NCBI RefSeq assembly: GCF_000196115.1
Contig: NC_005027.1
Span: forward strand, 7,064,001 to 7,128,000
Length of the DNA stretch: 64,000 nucleotides
Direction: 5' to 3'
Source of the DNA: Rhodopirellula baltica SH 1
GTDB lineage: Bacteria; Planctomycetota; Planctomycetia; Pirellulales; Pirellulaceae
The first letter of the stretch is position 1; each line of letters begins with the position of its first letter. Under the pieces are notes generated by a model, which was not told where the DNA came from, ran no database searches, and worked only from the letters and a program-made list of their open reading frames with translations. The translations under genes were made by a program, and so were the position numbers. Below are positions 29,018-38,571 of this stretch, in pieces.

Positions 29018-29986
29018 GTGCTTCAGGTGATTTGTTCCATTTTTGACCTTCTGAACCCAAAGTGTTTTGCGGCGAGCATCAGCTTGCTGGTCGCCGCCCT
29101 CGGATCGCTTTCGGTTCAAGCGGACGAGCCGTTTTTCATCGGGCAATCTCCGCCAACACGATTGGTTTCGCACGCGGCGATCTGGGACGATTCACTGTTG
29201 TTGGATGATCCGGCGTTCGGGGCCACCGAAGATTGGTCGGGTCACCTCGAAGCAGACGAGTTCCAACGCGAGTCGTTGTGGCAGAGAATCCAAATGGATC
29301 ACCAGCATTTTTATGATCTGGAATCGTTTGGATTGCTGACTGGCGGCTTCCTGCTGGGGGCTGCCGTTGCCAACACGCAACTCGATGACGAATTGCATCG
29401 ACACTTTCAAGGCAGCGTTCGCGGAGCGACCAGCGATGACTGGTCAGAGTTTCTGCACGCGGATAAAGAGCTCGGCAACGGTGTTTATTCGTTGCCGATC
29501 TTCGCCAGTGTTTGGGCAGCGGGCGAATTCTTTGATGAGTCGCCCTTGCTGGTTACGACTGGTCGTTGGGGAGAACGATCGATGCGTTCGTTTCTGGTTG
29601 GTGCTCCACCGTTGATGGTTGCTCAGCGACTGACCGGTGGTTCTCGACCTGGAGAGTTGGACCGTGGTTCTCGCTGGCTGCCATTCCAAGACAACAACGG
29701 TGTGAGCGGCCATGCATTCATGTCAGCGCTTCCGTTCATCAACGCAGCAAAGATGACAGACCGTCCTGTGCTGAAGGCAAGCTTCTATGCGGGATCGCTG
29801 CTTGGTCCTCTTTCGCGAGTCAACGACGAGGCACACTATCCATCGCAGGTTGCTCTTGGATGGTGGTTGGCGTACGTGGCTGCATCGGCGATTGATCGAA
29901 CTGAAACGTCCGATCACAACGTTCGATTCTTTCCGGTCATGGATTCGAACGGAGGCATCGGCGGAATGTTTGAGATTCGGCTGTAG
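29018..29986 (+). CDS. PAP2-family phosphatase, exported
   Basis: 322 residues from GTG 29018; a GTG at 29027 is better spaced from AAGG. A signal segment (CFAASISLLVAALGSLSVQA) precedes the mature protein. The three PAP2 motifs can be placed: GGSRP, GVSGHAF with the SGH catalytic His, and SRVNDEAHYPSQVALG with the second His. The family dephosphorylates lipid phosphates such as undecaprenyl diphosphate or phosphatidate. The first motif lacks a clear upstream Lys, so activity should not be assumed. It is divergent from the DUF1559 gene. Confidence 0.82.
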   Translation: MLQVICSIFDLLNPKCFAASISLLVAALGSLSVQADEPFFIGQSPPTRLVSHAAIWDDSLLLDDPAFGATEDWSGHLEADEFQRESLWQRIQMDHQHFYDLESFGLLTGGFLLGAAVANTQLDDELHRHFQGSVRGATSDDWSEFLHADKELGNGVYSLPIFASVWAAGEFFDESPLLVTTGRWGERSMRSFLVGAPPLMVAQRLTGGSRPGELDRGSRWLPFQDNNGVSGHAFMSALPFINAAKMTDRPVLKASFYAGSLLGPLSRVNDEAHYPSQVALGWWLAYVAASAIDRTETSDHNVRFFPVMDSNGGIGGMFEIRL

Positions 29987-30087
29987 CCGCTTGGATTGAT
30001 TGAGGCGTTGGAACGATCCGATTGCTGCGTCGAGGTTCGCTTGCACGGATGTTCAATCGAATCGAGACGCGGTCAGACAAACGAGGT

Positions 30088-30714
30088 TCACTTCAACCGA
30101 ATCAGAACTTCGTTGCGACGCAGGGGGGCGGGGGTGAAGGGGGGATCGTAGGATGCCGCTTCGACTCCGCTGGTTTGGCTTGACTCGGTGTCTTCGCTGA
30201 CTGCGGCGGTCAGGCCTTTGGTTTCCATCCAGGCTCGTAGTTTGGCTTCGGATTCCTTCGCGAGCTTTTTGTCCAACTTGCCAGCGAACCGAATCACGGC
30301 GAAGCGTCCACCGGCTCGTTTGCGGACATCGACATCGGGGCCGGTCGGCGAGGGAACGCCTTCCACCGCGACTTCTTTGGGCATCACAAACCCCATCTGG
30401 ACTTCCGAATCAGCCTTGTCGTTTTCCATGAAGACGGGAGTCGTCATCGAGATCTTTTGCTCAGCTTCGTTGGCTCCTGAGATGTAACGAAACAGCTTCA
30501 TGAAGCTACCGTCGCGGCCTTGAGCATCGATTTTGGTCTTCGTGGCGACCAGCATCAGATCCGGATACTCGCGAATTTCGAACTCACCGTCGGATTCGAC
30601 CACTTTGTATTCCGCGGATTCGTAACCCGCTCGTGTGGTTCGGCTCAGCAAGAAGACTCCGCCGGTGACCAAAGCGGCAATGGTCGCGACAGTCATGATT
30701 TTTCGACGGGACAT
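30088..30714 (-). CDS. SOUL/HEBP-family heme-binding-like protein
   Basis: 208 residues from ATG 30714. A membrane anchor or signal (MTVATIAALVTGGVFLL) precedes a SOUL domain with YKVVESDGEFEIREYP, ISMTTPVFME and FVMPKEV, all typical of the family. These proteins bind heme or tetrapyrroles, though the bacterial role is unclear. The C-terminal 30 residues are extra and Pro/Ser-rich. It follows the SDR gene on the same strand by about 100 bases. Confidence 0.88.
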   Translation of the reverse strand: MSRRKIMTVATIAALVTGGVFLLSRTTRAGYESAEYKVVESDGEFEIREYPDLMLVATKTKIDAQGRDGSFMKLFRYISGANEAEQKISMTTPVFMENDKADSEVQMGFVMPKEVAVEGVPSPTGPDVDVRKRAGGRFAVIRFAGKLDKKLAKESEAKLRAWMETKGLTAAVSEDTESSQTSGVEAASYDPPFTPAPLRRNEVLIRLK

Positions 30715-30812
30715 CAGGTAGCCTTTTCTCTGCGATTGATCGATGGCAACAAATCGGAAAGCGATTTGTCTGCCAAGGAACCATAGATGGCCGGCTAGGT
30801 GGAGCGAGGACT

Positions 30813-32270
30813 CTACCGCTGAACGTTCTTCGCGATTCCGCGGAGCATGACGGGGAAGACCAAACCGTGCAGCGGCAACACCGCGTACCAGTACGCCAGT
30901 CCCAGCAAACCTTTGGGGCGGAATCTGGCTGTCATGACCACTTGCGTTGTTTCGGCAGAAGACGGTTCCAATTGGAAGTCGAGTTCTGCTTCGCCGGGCA
31001 GCTTCATTTCGGCTCGCAATGTCAGACGTTCGTTGGGAACCAGTTTGGTGACACGCCAAAAGTCGACCGCTTCGCCGTAGTGCAAATCACGCGGATGGCG
31101 GCGGCCACGTCGCAGACCGGGCCCGCCGATTGCTTGATCCATCCAACCGCGAACTTGCCAGAGGAACCCGGCGCCCCAATAACCATTGGCTCCACCGATC
31201 GACCGAATTTCCGCGAAGGTTTGCTCGACCGATCCTTGGACCGTGATCTCGCGGCGGTCGGTCAGCGTCGTTCCCCCGGACCAATCCGGATCGCCGGGGA
31301 TTTTGCCCGCCGTCGACCAGCGTGTTTCGATATCGCCTTGCTGTGTTTTACCCAACGCTGCTTCGATGGCGGCTTCAATCCCGAGGCAGTCACCAGGCAT
31401 CAATCGCACGGCGTCGTCATTCCGGCAAACGGTGCGATTCTTCAATCCTTCTGAGAGCGGTCGGGCGATGCTGCTGCTGACCGGCGTCACCAAACCAATC
31501 CACAGACTGCTGAGGTAAGGAGTCAGAACGGGGACCGGCAAAATGATTCTTCGACGGAGTTTCAGTTTTTCTGCCATCACCTGCATCACATCGCGATACG
31601 ACATGACGTCGGGGCCACCAATGTCCAACGTGCGGCCGGCGGTCTCTTCCACGCCTAAGCAAGCGACGAGGTAACGCAAGACATCTCGAATCGCGACGGG
31701 CTGGGTTTCTGTTTTGACCCATTTGGGAGTGACCATGATCGGCAAACGTTCGACGAGGTAACGCAGCGTTTCAAAGGACGCGGACCCGGAACCGATGATC
31801 ATCGCGGCTCGGAACACCGTGGTGGGGACGCGGCCGGATTGCAGGATTTCGCCGACTTCGTGTCGACTGTCGAGGTGTTCGGAAAGGTCGGCACCCAACT
31901 CGCCCAGACCACCGAGATAGATGATTCGACGACACGAAGAAGTTTGGGCGGTGTCGCGGAACCCGGTCGCCAGTTCACGGTCTCGCTGAGCGTATTCGCC
32001 TTTGGCGGACTGCATCGAATGCACGAGGTAGTACGCGAAGTCGATGTTTTCGAGAGCACGCCGAGTGGCCTCGGTGTCTTCCAGTTCGCCTTTTACAACC
32101 GTGAGACGCTCGTGTTGACCCCACGAAAACTTGGTCAGTTTTTCGGGACTTCGAACCAGGCAAGTCACCCGGTAGCCCTCTTCCAGCAACCGTCTGGCCA
32201 GCCGTCCGCCGACATAGCCGGTGGCACCGCAAACCAAGATGCGTTCGCTGCGAGGAGAAGATTCGGTCAT
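30813..32270 (-). CDS. NAD(P)-binding SDR protein fused to DUF2867
   Basis: 485 residues from ATG 32270. The N-terminal half is an atypical SDR Rossmann domain, ILVCGATGYVGGRLARRL with G-x-x-G-x-x-G and the active-site-like FAYYLVHSM. The C-terminal half (about 320-485) is DUF2867, a START-like fold ending with RPKGLLGLAYWYAVLPLHGLVF. This fusion is widespread in bacteria and its reaction is not established; a membrane or quinone-related substrate is possible. It is divergent from recQ, the starts being about 260 bases apart. Confidence 0.88.
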   Translation of the reverse strand: MTESSPRSERILVCGATGYVGGRLARRLLEEGYRVTCLVRSPEKLTKFSWGQHERLTVVKGELEDTEATRRALENIDFAYYLVHSMQSAKGEYAQRDRELATGFRDTAQTSSCRRIIYLGGLGELGADLSEHLDSRHEVGEILQSGRVPTTVFRAAMIIGSGSASFETLRYLVERLPIMVTPKWVKTETQPVAIRDVLRYLVACLGVEETAGRTLDIGGPDVMSYRDVMQVMAEKLKLRRRIILPVPVLTPYLSSLWIGLVTPVSSSIARPLSEGLKNRTVCRNDDAVRLMPGDCLGIEAAIEAALGKTQQGDIETRWSTAGKIPGDPDWSGGTTLTDRREITVQGSVEQTFAEIRSIGGANGYWGAGFLWQVRGWMDQAIGGPGLRRGRRHPRDLHYGEAVDFWRVTKLVPNERLTLRAEMKLPGEAELDFQLEPSSAETTQVVMTARFRPKGLLGLAYWYAVLPLHGLVFPVMLRGIAKNVQR

Positions 32271-32527
32271 GAAGTGAGCCGGGTTGGGGAGACTGTCGTT
32301 TGTGCGTTGTGGTTTTGTGCGATTGCCGTGCGATTCTTCTCGTCGCAGTTCTACCGCTGCCGTCAACGCTCTGCAGAAAGGTTAGCGGGAGGAACAGGCG
32401 GCGGTGCGGTTCAGCCAAAGAAAAGGACGGTCCGCTGCCGCTGGGTTGGCACGAGCTTTGCGATGCTGGCCCATCACGTGCCGCTCGTCGGCGTTCAAAT
32501 CGCCGCCCGCCGCACGACTGTTCTACG

Positions 32528-33982
32528 ATGGATCTACTCGCTCACCTGGACCGTTGCTTCGGGTTCCAATCCTTTCGTCACGGTCAACGCGAGGCATGCG
32601 AGTCGATCGTGGCTGGCAAAGACACGATCGTGTTGATGCCAACCGGGGCCGGTAAGAGCCTGTGCTATCAGCTGCCTGGCATCCTCCGTGATGGAGTGAC
32701 ATTGGTCGTCAGCCCGTTGATTTCGCTTGCCAAAGATCAAGCGGAACATCTGAAGAAGGCTGGTCAGCCAACCGTGGTGCTCAACAGCACGCGTACAAAG
32801 AAGCAAATTGAGTCCGCGCGGTCGAAGATTGCCGCGGGAAAGGTCAAGTTCGTTCTCACGACACCCGAACGATTGCAGAAAACTGATATCTGCGAATTGC
32901 TGGCCGGTGTGGGAGTCGGGTTGATGGTCGTCGATGAGGCTCACTGCGTTAGCCAATGGGGGCACGATTTTCGCCCGGATTATTTGTGCCTGCCATCCAT
33001 TCGCGAACGTTTGGGGAATCCGCCGTTGGCTGCTCTCACCGCAACCGCATCGGAACGAACCTTGGATGAAGTCCGATGCTCGCTGCGTTTGAATGATCCA
33101 ACCATTGTGCGAACTGGAATCGACCGACCCAATCTCCGGATCGAAGTTGTTCGTTGCTATTCGGCGGAAGACAAACTGAAACAGTTGCACCGGGCTCTCG
33201 AGATCGAAGGCATGCTGGAACGCACCGAGCCGGCGATTGTTTATTGCGGAACGACCAAGACGGCTGACCAGTTGGCGAAGTCCTTCGGTGGGTTGTGCTA
33301 CCACGGCAAAATGCGAAAGGCCGATCGAGCCGCCGCTCAAGAAGAGTTCATGAACGGCCGTCCGAGCGTGATGTTTGCGACCAATGCGTTTGGGTTGGGC
33401 ATCGACAAACATGACCTCCGACAAGTTATCCATGTTGAGTTGCCTGGATCGTTGGAGTCGTACTACCAAGAGATGGGACGAGCCGGGCGAGACGGCAAGC
33501 GATCGCGTTGCACACTGCTGTACGATCCGTCCGATGTGGACCTGCGGAAGATGTTTGCGGGCGGGATGATGGCTGCGAGCAAGATCATGACGGCGCATCA
33601 CACGTTGGTTCGCGGGGTTCACGAGTTGGGCGAAGATGGCGAGGTGGCTTTGTCGAAGCTGGCACCGATCAGTCCGCTCGGCCGGGTCACGTTGAAGAAC
33701 TGTTTTCAGTTGTTGTCGTCTCGCGGCATCGTTGCACCAGCCGGACGCGGGCGATGGCGTTTGATTGCGGACGAGCTCGAGCACCGTGTCGCGGATCGGT
33801 TGGAGGAAGCGACTCGAGTGAGATCGGAGGATCGTCAGGTGGCGTTGCGCGAGATGGTGGAGTTTGCCGAGTCATCGAAGTGTCGTTGGGAGTTGCTCCG
33901 TGAGCACTTTGGCGTCAGCGAAACGACGAGCTCGGATTGTCTGTGTGACCAGTGTGGAGCCGCCGTGGTCGCGAGTGCGTGA
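32528..33982 (+). CDS. recQ: RecQ-family ATP-dependent DNA helicase
   Basis: 484 residues from ATG 32528 (frame open upstream to 32300). Superfamily 2 motifs: I VLMPTGAGKSLCYQLP, II VVDEAHCVSQWGHDFRP, III LTATAS, VI YYQEMGRAGRDGKRS. After the helicase core comes a winged-helix-like stretch (LKNCFQLLSSRGIVAP), and only then a RecQ zinc motif CRWELLREHFGV...DCLCDQCG at the extreme C-terminus. In E. coli RecQ the zinc motif precedes the winged helix and an HRDC domain follows; HRDC is absent here. It unwinds DNA in repair and recombination. A short Tol-annotated-type gene follows immediately. Confidence 0.92.
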   Translation: MDLLAHLDRCFGFQSFRHGQREACESIVAGKDTIVLMPTGAGKSLCYQLPGILRDGVTLVVSPLISLAKDQAEHLKKAGQPTVVLNSTRTKKQIESARSKIAAGKVKFVLTTPERLQKTDICELLAGVGVGLMVVDEAHCVSQWGHDFRPDYLCLPSIRERLGNPPLAALTATASERTLDEVRCSLRLNDPTIVRTGIDRPNLRIEVVRCYSAEDKLKQLHRALEIEGMLERTEPAIVYCGTTKTADQLAKSFGGLCYHGKMRKADRAAAQEEFMNGRPSVMFATNAFGLGIDKHDLRQVIHVELPGSLESYYQEMGRAGRDGKRSRCTLLYDPSDVDLRKMFAGGMMAASKIMTAHHTLVRGVHELGEDGEVALSKLAPISPLGRVTLKNCFQLLSSRGIVAPAGRGRWRLIADELEHRVADRLEEATRVRSEDRQVALREMVEFAESSKCRWELLREHFGVSETTSSDCLCDQCGAAVVASA

Positions 33983-33993
33983 GTGGTGTCGCT

Positions 33994-34302
33994 GTGAAGT
34001 ATCCAGTAACACCCGACGGTCGATACTTTGTTCACCAGCAACGATTGTGGCGATGTACCAATCCGAACTTGAGTGAGCTGGAACGCCAACGCCACGTCCG
34101 CGAACTGATGAAAGCTCGGCGAGACGTGAAGGCGGCCAAGGCATCCGGCGATGACGACGCGCTGCGAACGGCTCGCGACGCAGTGAACAAGGCGAAGATC
34201 AAGCTGGGTGAGCGAGGACCGACGTGGTGGGGCGATGACATCGATCACAACCGAAAATTGGTGCAAAACAGCCCTTATGCGGATTGGTGGGAGGCACGTT
34301 GA
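33994..34302 (+). CDS. Small conserved protein of unknown function, coupled to recQ
   Basis: 102 residues from GTG 33994; GTG 33979 overlaps the recQ stop as GTGA and is equally possible. It begins KYPVTPDGRYFVHQQRLWRC and has a charged helical middle (ERQRHVRELMKARRDVKAAK) and a WWGDDIDHNR end. Similar small proteins occur in many bacteria, sometimes labelled biopolymer transporter Tol, but no transport feature or membrane helix is visible. Contact with recQ may be incidental. Confidence 0.75.
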   Translation: MKYPVTPDGRYFVHQQRLWRCTNPNLSELERQRHVRELMKARRDVKAAKASGDDDALRTARDAVNKAKIKLGERGPTWWGDDIDHNRKLVQNSPYADWWEAR

Positions 34303-34471
34303 GCTTGCTTTGCGGAGTCGGTGCGAAGCGGATGCGGCGGGGCGGTTTCTCTTTTTTGAAAGGTGCCATTGTGCGGCAGGCTGGATCGGCTTATAGCCTC
34401 CTCCAATCGTCCCACATCTTGTTCTCGCAGGCTTTCGAACCGGGCCTGCATCCACCCAACCAGCTCGCCTC

Positions 34472-35530
34472 ATGAAACGCTCCAACGACTCGCTTCAAGG
34501 TTTCTTGCATCTGCTACGGGCTCTCATTCGTGAACCGTCGGTTGTCGGAGTGGAAGATGCTTTTTTTCGTGTCTTGCGGCGTGAGTTGGAAGAATTCCCG
34601 GTCACGATCACGCGTTATCACGGGTTGCTGGTCGCTCAAGGCAGCGAACCAGAAAGCAATTACCTGTCCGCTCACGTCGATCGTCACGGGTTGCTGTGCA
34701 CGGGGCCACGGGAGTTTCAGTACGCGGCATTCATCGCTGGAAACCGTGGGGAGCTGAACGGGGATTCGATCTCGGAACAGTTCATGGAATTGATCGCTGG
34801 TCGTTTTCGTGGACAACGCGTGCAAGCGCACACGCCGTACGCGGGATCCTATTTGGGACAGGGGACGATCACGGAATCGTTCATCTGTCCGCGTCGCAAG
34901 AACTTGATCTTCGACATCGACGGGCTCGACTTCTTGCAACCGGGAACACCGATTTCGTTTGTGGATCGACTGCGGGAAGAAGACGGGCAGATTTCCGCTC
35001 AACTCGACAACGTCGTGTCAGTCGCCATTTTGATCGAAATGATCCGTCGAGGTTTTCGCGGAACGGCATTCTTCACCGCGGGCGAAGAGTGCGGCCGCAG
35101 CTATCGATACGTCGCGGAGTGGTTCCAGCGTTTTGATTTGAAGACACAACGACTGATCGTGTTGGACACCAGTCCGTTCCCGACGCAGGAGGATTTGAAC
35201 GCTCAAGAAGTGGTGCTTCGCAATCGCGATTCGGTCGCCGAGTTTGAACCCACCGTCACGGACGAACTCAGAGAGGTCTGCGATCAATTGAAGGTGACGC
35301 ATCGATTCAAAGACGAGTACGTGATCGAGCTGAACAAGACACGTGAGAAGCAAAGCTCCATCGGCCGAACAGAACTCGGACGATTGATTGACGCAACCAG
35401 CGGTGACGTGACCGGAACAACGCTGCAGTTGCCGACGTCGTCCTATCACACCCAAACTGAAACGGCCAATTTGTCGAGCGTCGAAGCGGTACTCAAAGTC
35501 TTGACGCGACTGACCGGTGCGAGTGTTTGA
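34472..35530 (+). CDS. M42/M20-like zinc aminopeptidase
   Basis: 352 residues. Residues fitting an M42-type di-zinc centre: His68 (and Asp70) in SAHVDRHG, bridging Asp179 in AQLDNVVSVA, Glu205/Glu206 in TAGEECGRS, Asp232 in VLDTSPFP and His326 in PTSSYHTQTETAN. The length suits M42 glutamyl/leucyl aminopeptidases, which form large cytoplasmic complexes and trim peptides. No signal peptide. It stands alone between the recQ unit and the Tad-like cluster. Confidence 0.85.
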   Translation: MKRSNDSLQGFLHLLRALIREPSVVGVEDAFFRVLRRELEEFPVTITRYHGLLVAQGSEPESNYLSAHVDRHGLLCTGPREFQYAAFIAGNRGELNGDSISEQFMELIAGRFRGQRVQAHTPYAGSYLGQGTITESFICPRRKNLIFDIDGLDFLQPGTPISFVDRLREEDGQISAQLDNVVSVAILIEMIRRGFRGTAFFTAGEECGRSYRYVAEWFQRFDLKTQRLIVLDTSPFPTQEDLNAQEVVLRNRDSVAEFEPTVTDELREVCDQLKVTHRFKDEYVIELNKTREKQSSIGRTELGRLIDATSGDVTGTTLQLPTSSYHTQTETANLSSVEAVLKVLTRLTGASV

Positions 35531-35832
35531 GCGGCAACGGTTTCCAAGTTTCAGTTGCAACGAGTTTGCGTTTAACCGCATTGCTTGCGGCTGACCGAAG
35601 GGTTCGGAGCATCACACGAACCCGCTCAGTGTGACTGGGCGTGCTCATGTTGAGCGGACAGGGATTGGGAGACGCTGCAATCGATACAGCTGGGTGGCGA
35701 TTTGAAAGTGTCTGTGTTGGTCCTCTGCTTTCTCCGCATTTTTATCGCTTCGTGACATAGCTTTTCAGTGGCGAAGGAACCCGCAACTTTGTGCGGGCAC
35801 TTAGCAACTCCTGATTGGTTGGGCACCACATC
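35531..35832. other. Intergenic region upstream of the Tad-like cluster
   Basis: About 300 bases. A hairpin CCCGCA/TGCGGG at 35780-35797 (6-base loop) lies about 35 bases before the first TadE start and could affect its mRNA. A small GCTCA/TGAGC hairpin is near 35643. No gene seen. Confidence 0.4.
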
Positions 35833-36237
35833 ATGAAGCATGATCAGATCATTCGAGCCAAACGCGGGGCCGCGTTGATGGAGTTCGTGATGTGCTTGCC
35901 AGTTCTACTGGTGATCACACTGGGGACGTTGGAAACTTGTCGCATGATCTATCTGCGTCAGTCATTGAAGCTTGCAGCTTACGAGTGCGCACGGTTGGCC
36001 ATCGTTCCTGGTGTCGACAGCCAGATGGTTCAGGATCAATGCGATGTCTTTTTGCTTGGCCGCGGCATCCGAGGTTACACGTTCACTTGCACTCCAGCCG
36101 ATCCAAGAGACGCAATCTATGGCGAGTTGGTCACAACGAACGTTAGCATGAAAGCAGAGTCCAACGCAATTGTTGGAGCTTGGTTTTACCGGGGCAAGAC
36201 GTTGTCAGAATCCGTTTCCATCATGGCGGAGTATTGA
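35833..36237 (+). CDS. TadE-like pilus assembly protein
   Basis: 134 residues from ATG 35833. The TadE signature RGAALMEFVMCLPVLLVITLG combines an N-terminal basic segment with one membrane helix and Glu in the helix start. This is followed by a small mature domain with LKLAAYECARLAIVPG. TadE-type pseudopilins assist Flp/Tad pili. It stands 3 bases before the VWA protein gene and in the same direction as a second TadE-like gene, so the three form an operon. Confidence 0.87.
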   Translation: MKHDQIIRAKRGAALMEFVMCLPVLLVITLGTLETCRMIYLRQSLKLAAYECARLAIVPGVDSQMVQDQCDVFLLGRGIRGYTFTCTPADPRDAIYGELVTTNVSMKAESNAIVGAWFYRGKTLSESVSIMAEY

Positions 36238-36240
36238 TCG

Positions 36241-37407
36241 ATGCTTGCCAATATTGATGCTAACTCAGCTTGCAATGAATCGCAGGGCGGTCGCTTCACC
36301 CTGAACGTTGTTGACAAAGCCAGATTGAGAAGTCGAAGCGGCACGACGGTCGTCATGCTCGTGATTTTGTTGCCGGTGATGCTAGCTGTGGCGGCTTATT
36401 GCATTAACGTCGTTTACATGGAAATGGCGCGGACGGAACTGCAGATTTCAACGGATCTTGCGACACGCGCCGCAGGCCGGGTTCTCGCTGTGACGGGTGA
36501 CAAAGCCGAGGCGATTGAAGCGGCAGAGCGACTGTTGGAAGCCAACCCCTATCTCGATCGAACGTTGTCGATTGGAGATGCCGATATCATCTTTGGAAAG
36601 TCGAACCGAACAGAGGAAAACAGACGTTACGAGTTCACTCCTGACAAAAAGGTGAACTCGGTCAGTCTTCGCGCTTTTGGTGCGGATGATGTTCCAATGC
36701 TGTTTCCGACCATGGGGGTACCGATCGAATTTCGGCCGATCAAGCAAGCGGTCGCCACCCAGGTCGAACTGGACATCGCGATCGTTCTTGACCGTTCCGG
36801 ATCGATGGCGTTTTCGCATGATGAGGTGGCAAAGAACGGTTCACCATCGTCGGCGCCGCCCGGGTGGAAGATGGGGCATGCGGTCCCCGAGAATGCCAGA
36901 TGGCTCGACACCGTCGCGGCAGTCAACGGATTCCTAGACATCATGGAAGATTCCAGCCACGACGAGCGAGTGTCGCTGAGTACCTACAGTGACAAGTCAA
37001 AAGCTGACGTGAAGTTGACGGGCGACTACACAGAGATCAGAGCGGCTATGAACGCACACTCCACCAAATTCAAAGGTGGGGCAACCAATATTGGATCGGG
37101 AATTCTTGAGGGCGGAGCGACGCTCGGTGACAAGAAGCTCGCGAGGTCGTGGGCTTCGCGGGTCCTGATTGTGATGAGTGATGGGATTCACAACACAGGA
37201 ATTGAACCCATTCCTGCTGCCCAGCAGGTTGCTAACGAAAAGATCATGATTTTCACGGTGACCTTTTCTGATGAAGCGAATGTCCAAGAAATGGAAAAGG
37301 TCGCGGTCTCAGGAGGAGGGCAGCATTTTCACGCCAAGGATTCGCAACAGTTGACAGAGGCGTTTCGTAAGATCGCCAAAAGCCTCCCCACATTGATCAC
37401 GTTTTAG
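36241..37407 (+). CDS. TadG-like membrane protein with a von Willebrand A domain
   Basis: 388 residues. Residues about 28-65 hold a TadE/TadG-type anchor (SGTTVVMLVILLPVMLAVAA). Residues about 178-385 form a VWA domain with a complete MIDAS start, DRSGSMA (Asp184), a Thr in GGATNIGSG and MSDGIHNTG, so metal-dependent ligand binding is likely. TadG proteins anchor or tip Tad pili. It is flanked by two TadE-like genes, 3 bases from the first and 2 from the next. Confidence 0.87.
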   Translation: MLANIDANSACNESQGGRFTLNVVDKARLRSRSGTTVVMLVILLPVMLAVAAYCINVVYMEMARTELQISTDLATRAAGRVLAVTGDKAEAIEAAERLLEANPYLDRTLSIGDADIIFGKSNRTEENRRYEFTPDKKVNSVSLRAFGADDVPMLFPTMGVPIEFRPIKQAVATQVELDIAIVLDRSGSMAFSHDEVAKNGSPSSAPPGWKMGHAVPENARWLDTVAAVNGFLDIMEDSSHDERVSLSTYSDKSKADVKLTGDYTEIRAAMNAHSTKFKGGATNIGSGILEGGATLGDKKLARSWASRVLIVMSDGIHNTGIEPIPAAQQVANEKIMIFTVTFSDEANVQEMEKVAVSGGGQHFHAKDSQQLTEAFRKIAKSLPTLITF

Positions 37408-37409
37408 TC

Positions 37410-37904
37410 ATGGCATCCCAGGCTCGTCAAATCAAAGCACAACGGCGCGTACCAAGGCAGGGAGCTGCATTGGTTGAGTTCGCAGTTGTGTTGCCTGTCA
37501 TTATGTTGTTTTTGACGGCGATGGTTGAAATCTCGCGGATTCTGATGCTGCAACACACCGCTGACACTGCAGCCTATGAAGCGGCGCGATGCGCGATGGT
37601 TCCTGGCGCGACGGTGACCGAAGCCGAATGGGAAGCTTATGCTCTCATCGAAGCGGCGGGTCTAACAAACACTGCTGTGACTGTTACCCCCGCAGAGATA
37701 ACCGAAGAGACAGCCTTCATCACGGTGCGAGTCGAAGTTCCCGCGAATGACAACAGTTGGATGTTGAGCAGCCAGTTCACCGATGTTGTTGTGGCGAGTG
37801 AGGTGACTCTCCTGACGGAAAGATCTCCGATTGTTCGTTTAACCGGCATTCCTGGGTTGAAGGCCAAGAAATCGAAACTCAAGGGTGAGAAGCCTGAGAT
37901 CTAA
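37410..37904 (+). CDS. TadE-like pilus assembly protein
   Basis: 164 residues. RQGAALVEFAVVLPVIMLFLTAMVE is the TadE leader helix. It is followed by LQHTADTAAYEAARCAMVPG, which parallels the AYECARLAIVPG of the first TadE-like protein, so the two genes are probably an old duplication. A basic tail (KAKKSKLKGEK) ends the protein. It is the last gene of the three-gene cluster. No tadA, tadB, rcpA or flp gene is in the window. Confidence 0.87.
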   Translation: MASQARQIKAQRRVPRQGAALVEFAVVLPVIMLFLTAMVEISRILMLQHTADTAAYEAARCAMVPGATVTEAEWEAYALIEAAGLTNTAVTVTPAEITEETAFITVRVEVPANDNSWMLSSQFTDVVVASEVTLLTERSPIVRLTGIPGLKAKKSKLKGEKPEI

Positions 37905-37980
37905 GCCAGCGATCCGGTCAAGATTCGACGTTCGTGCGCAAAGTGATTGTTGAATGCGTGAGATTGAACACGAATCAGTT

Positions 37981-38571
37981 TCATTGCTCTTTTGTGAACT
38001 GAGTTCGCAGTTCTTGGAAGCGTTGTTTTTCAGGTAAGAGCCGCGAGCGGATTTCTCGGTTGATCTGCCAAATGGCCAGTCCCATGCAAATCACAAAGGC
38101 GGGACCAAAGACGAGGTAAAGCAAGTGCCGCCGGGCGGGATCGATGATGAACAAGGCGATGACCAGTCCTAGTGCATTTGGAACGGCGAACCACCAAACG
38201 AAGTTGCGCATGTGTGCGATGCGGTCGTCGAGACCGTCGATGGATTTGTCGATCAATCCCAACAAGGATTGTTCAAAGCCAAGGTGGCGACGTTGCCGAT
38301 CCATTCGCCATTTCAAAAGCCAGCCGGCGGCGACGAGGCACACGGTGCCAGGCAGTATCAAAATCAAATCATGGCCCTGCAAAACAGGATCGCGAAAAAA
38401 CATGGCGGCGACGAACAAAAGCGTTGCGATCATGATTCCGTCGGTGATGGTGGTGATGCGTCGGAGCAATTGTTCTTTCTCGACGACTGCAAGCAGAATG
38501 CTTTCCCGCTCGACCGTTTCTTTGGTCGTGGCTTGGGAATTCCAGATCGATTGAATTTCATCAAAGTTCAT
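37981..38571 (-). CDS. Membrane protein partner of an ECF sigma factor (possible anti-sigma)
   Basis: 196 residues from ATG 38571; the longer frame to 38688 lies inside the sigma gene. A soluble N-terminus (MNFDEIQSIWNSQ) precedes four membrane helices: IMIATLLFVAAMFF, LILILPGTVCLVAAGWL, WFAVPNALGLVIALFII and LYLVFGPAFVICMGLAIW. No zinc HxxxCxxC anti-sigma motif is seen. Its start overlaps the end of the sigma gene by 11 bases. Genomic position suggests it restrains or senses for that sigma factor (inference). Confidence 0.8.
   Translation of the reverse strand: MNFDEIQSIWNSQATTKETVERESILLAVVEKEQLLRRITTITDGIMIATLLFVAAMFFRDPVLQGHDLILILPGTVCLVAAGWLLKWRMDRQRRHLGFEQSLLGLIDKSIDGLDDRIAHMRNFVWWFAVPNALGLVIALFIIDPARRHLLYLVFGPAFVICMGLAIWQINREIRSRLLPEKQRFQELRTQFTKEQ

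Noticed and set aside
32534..33784. 416-residue leftward open frame
   Set aside because: Antisense to recQ, which has all helicase motifs.
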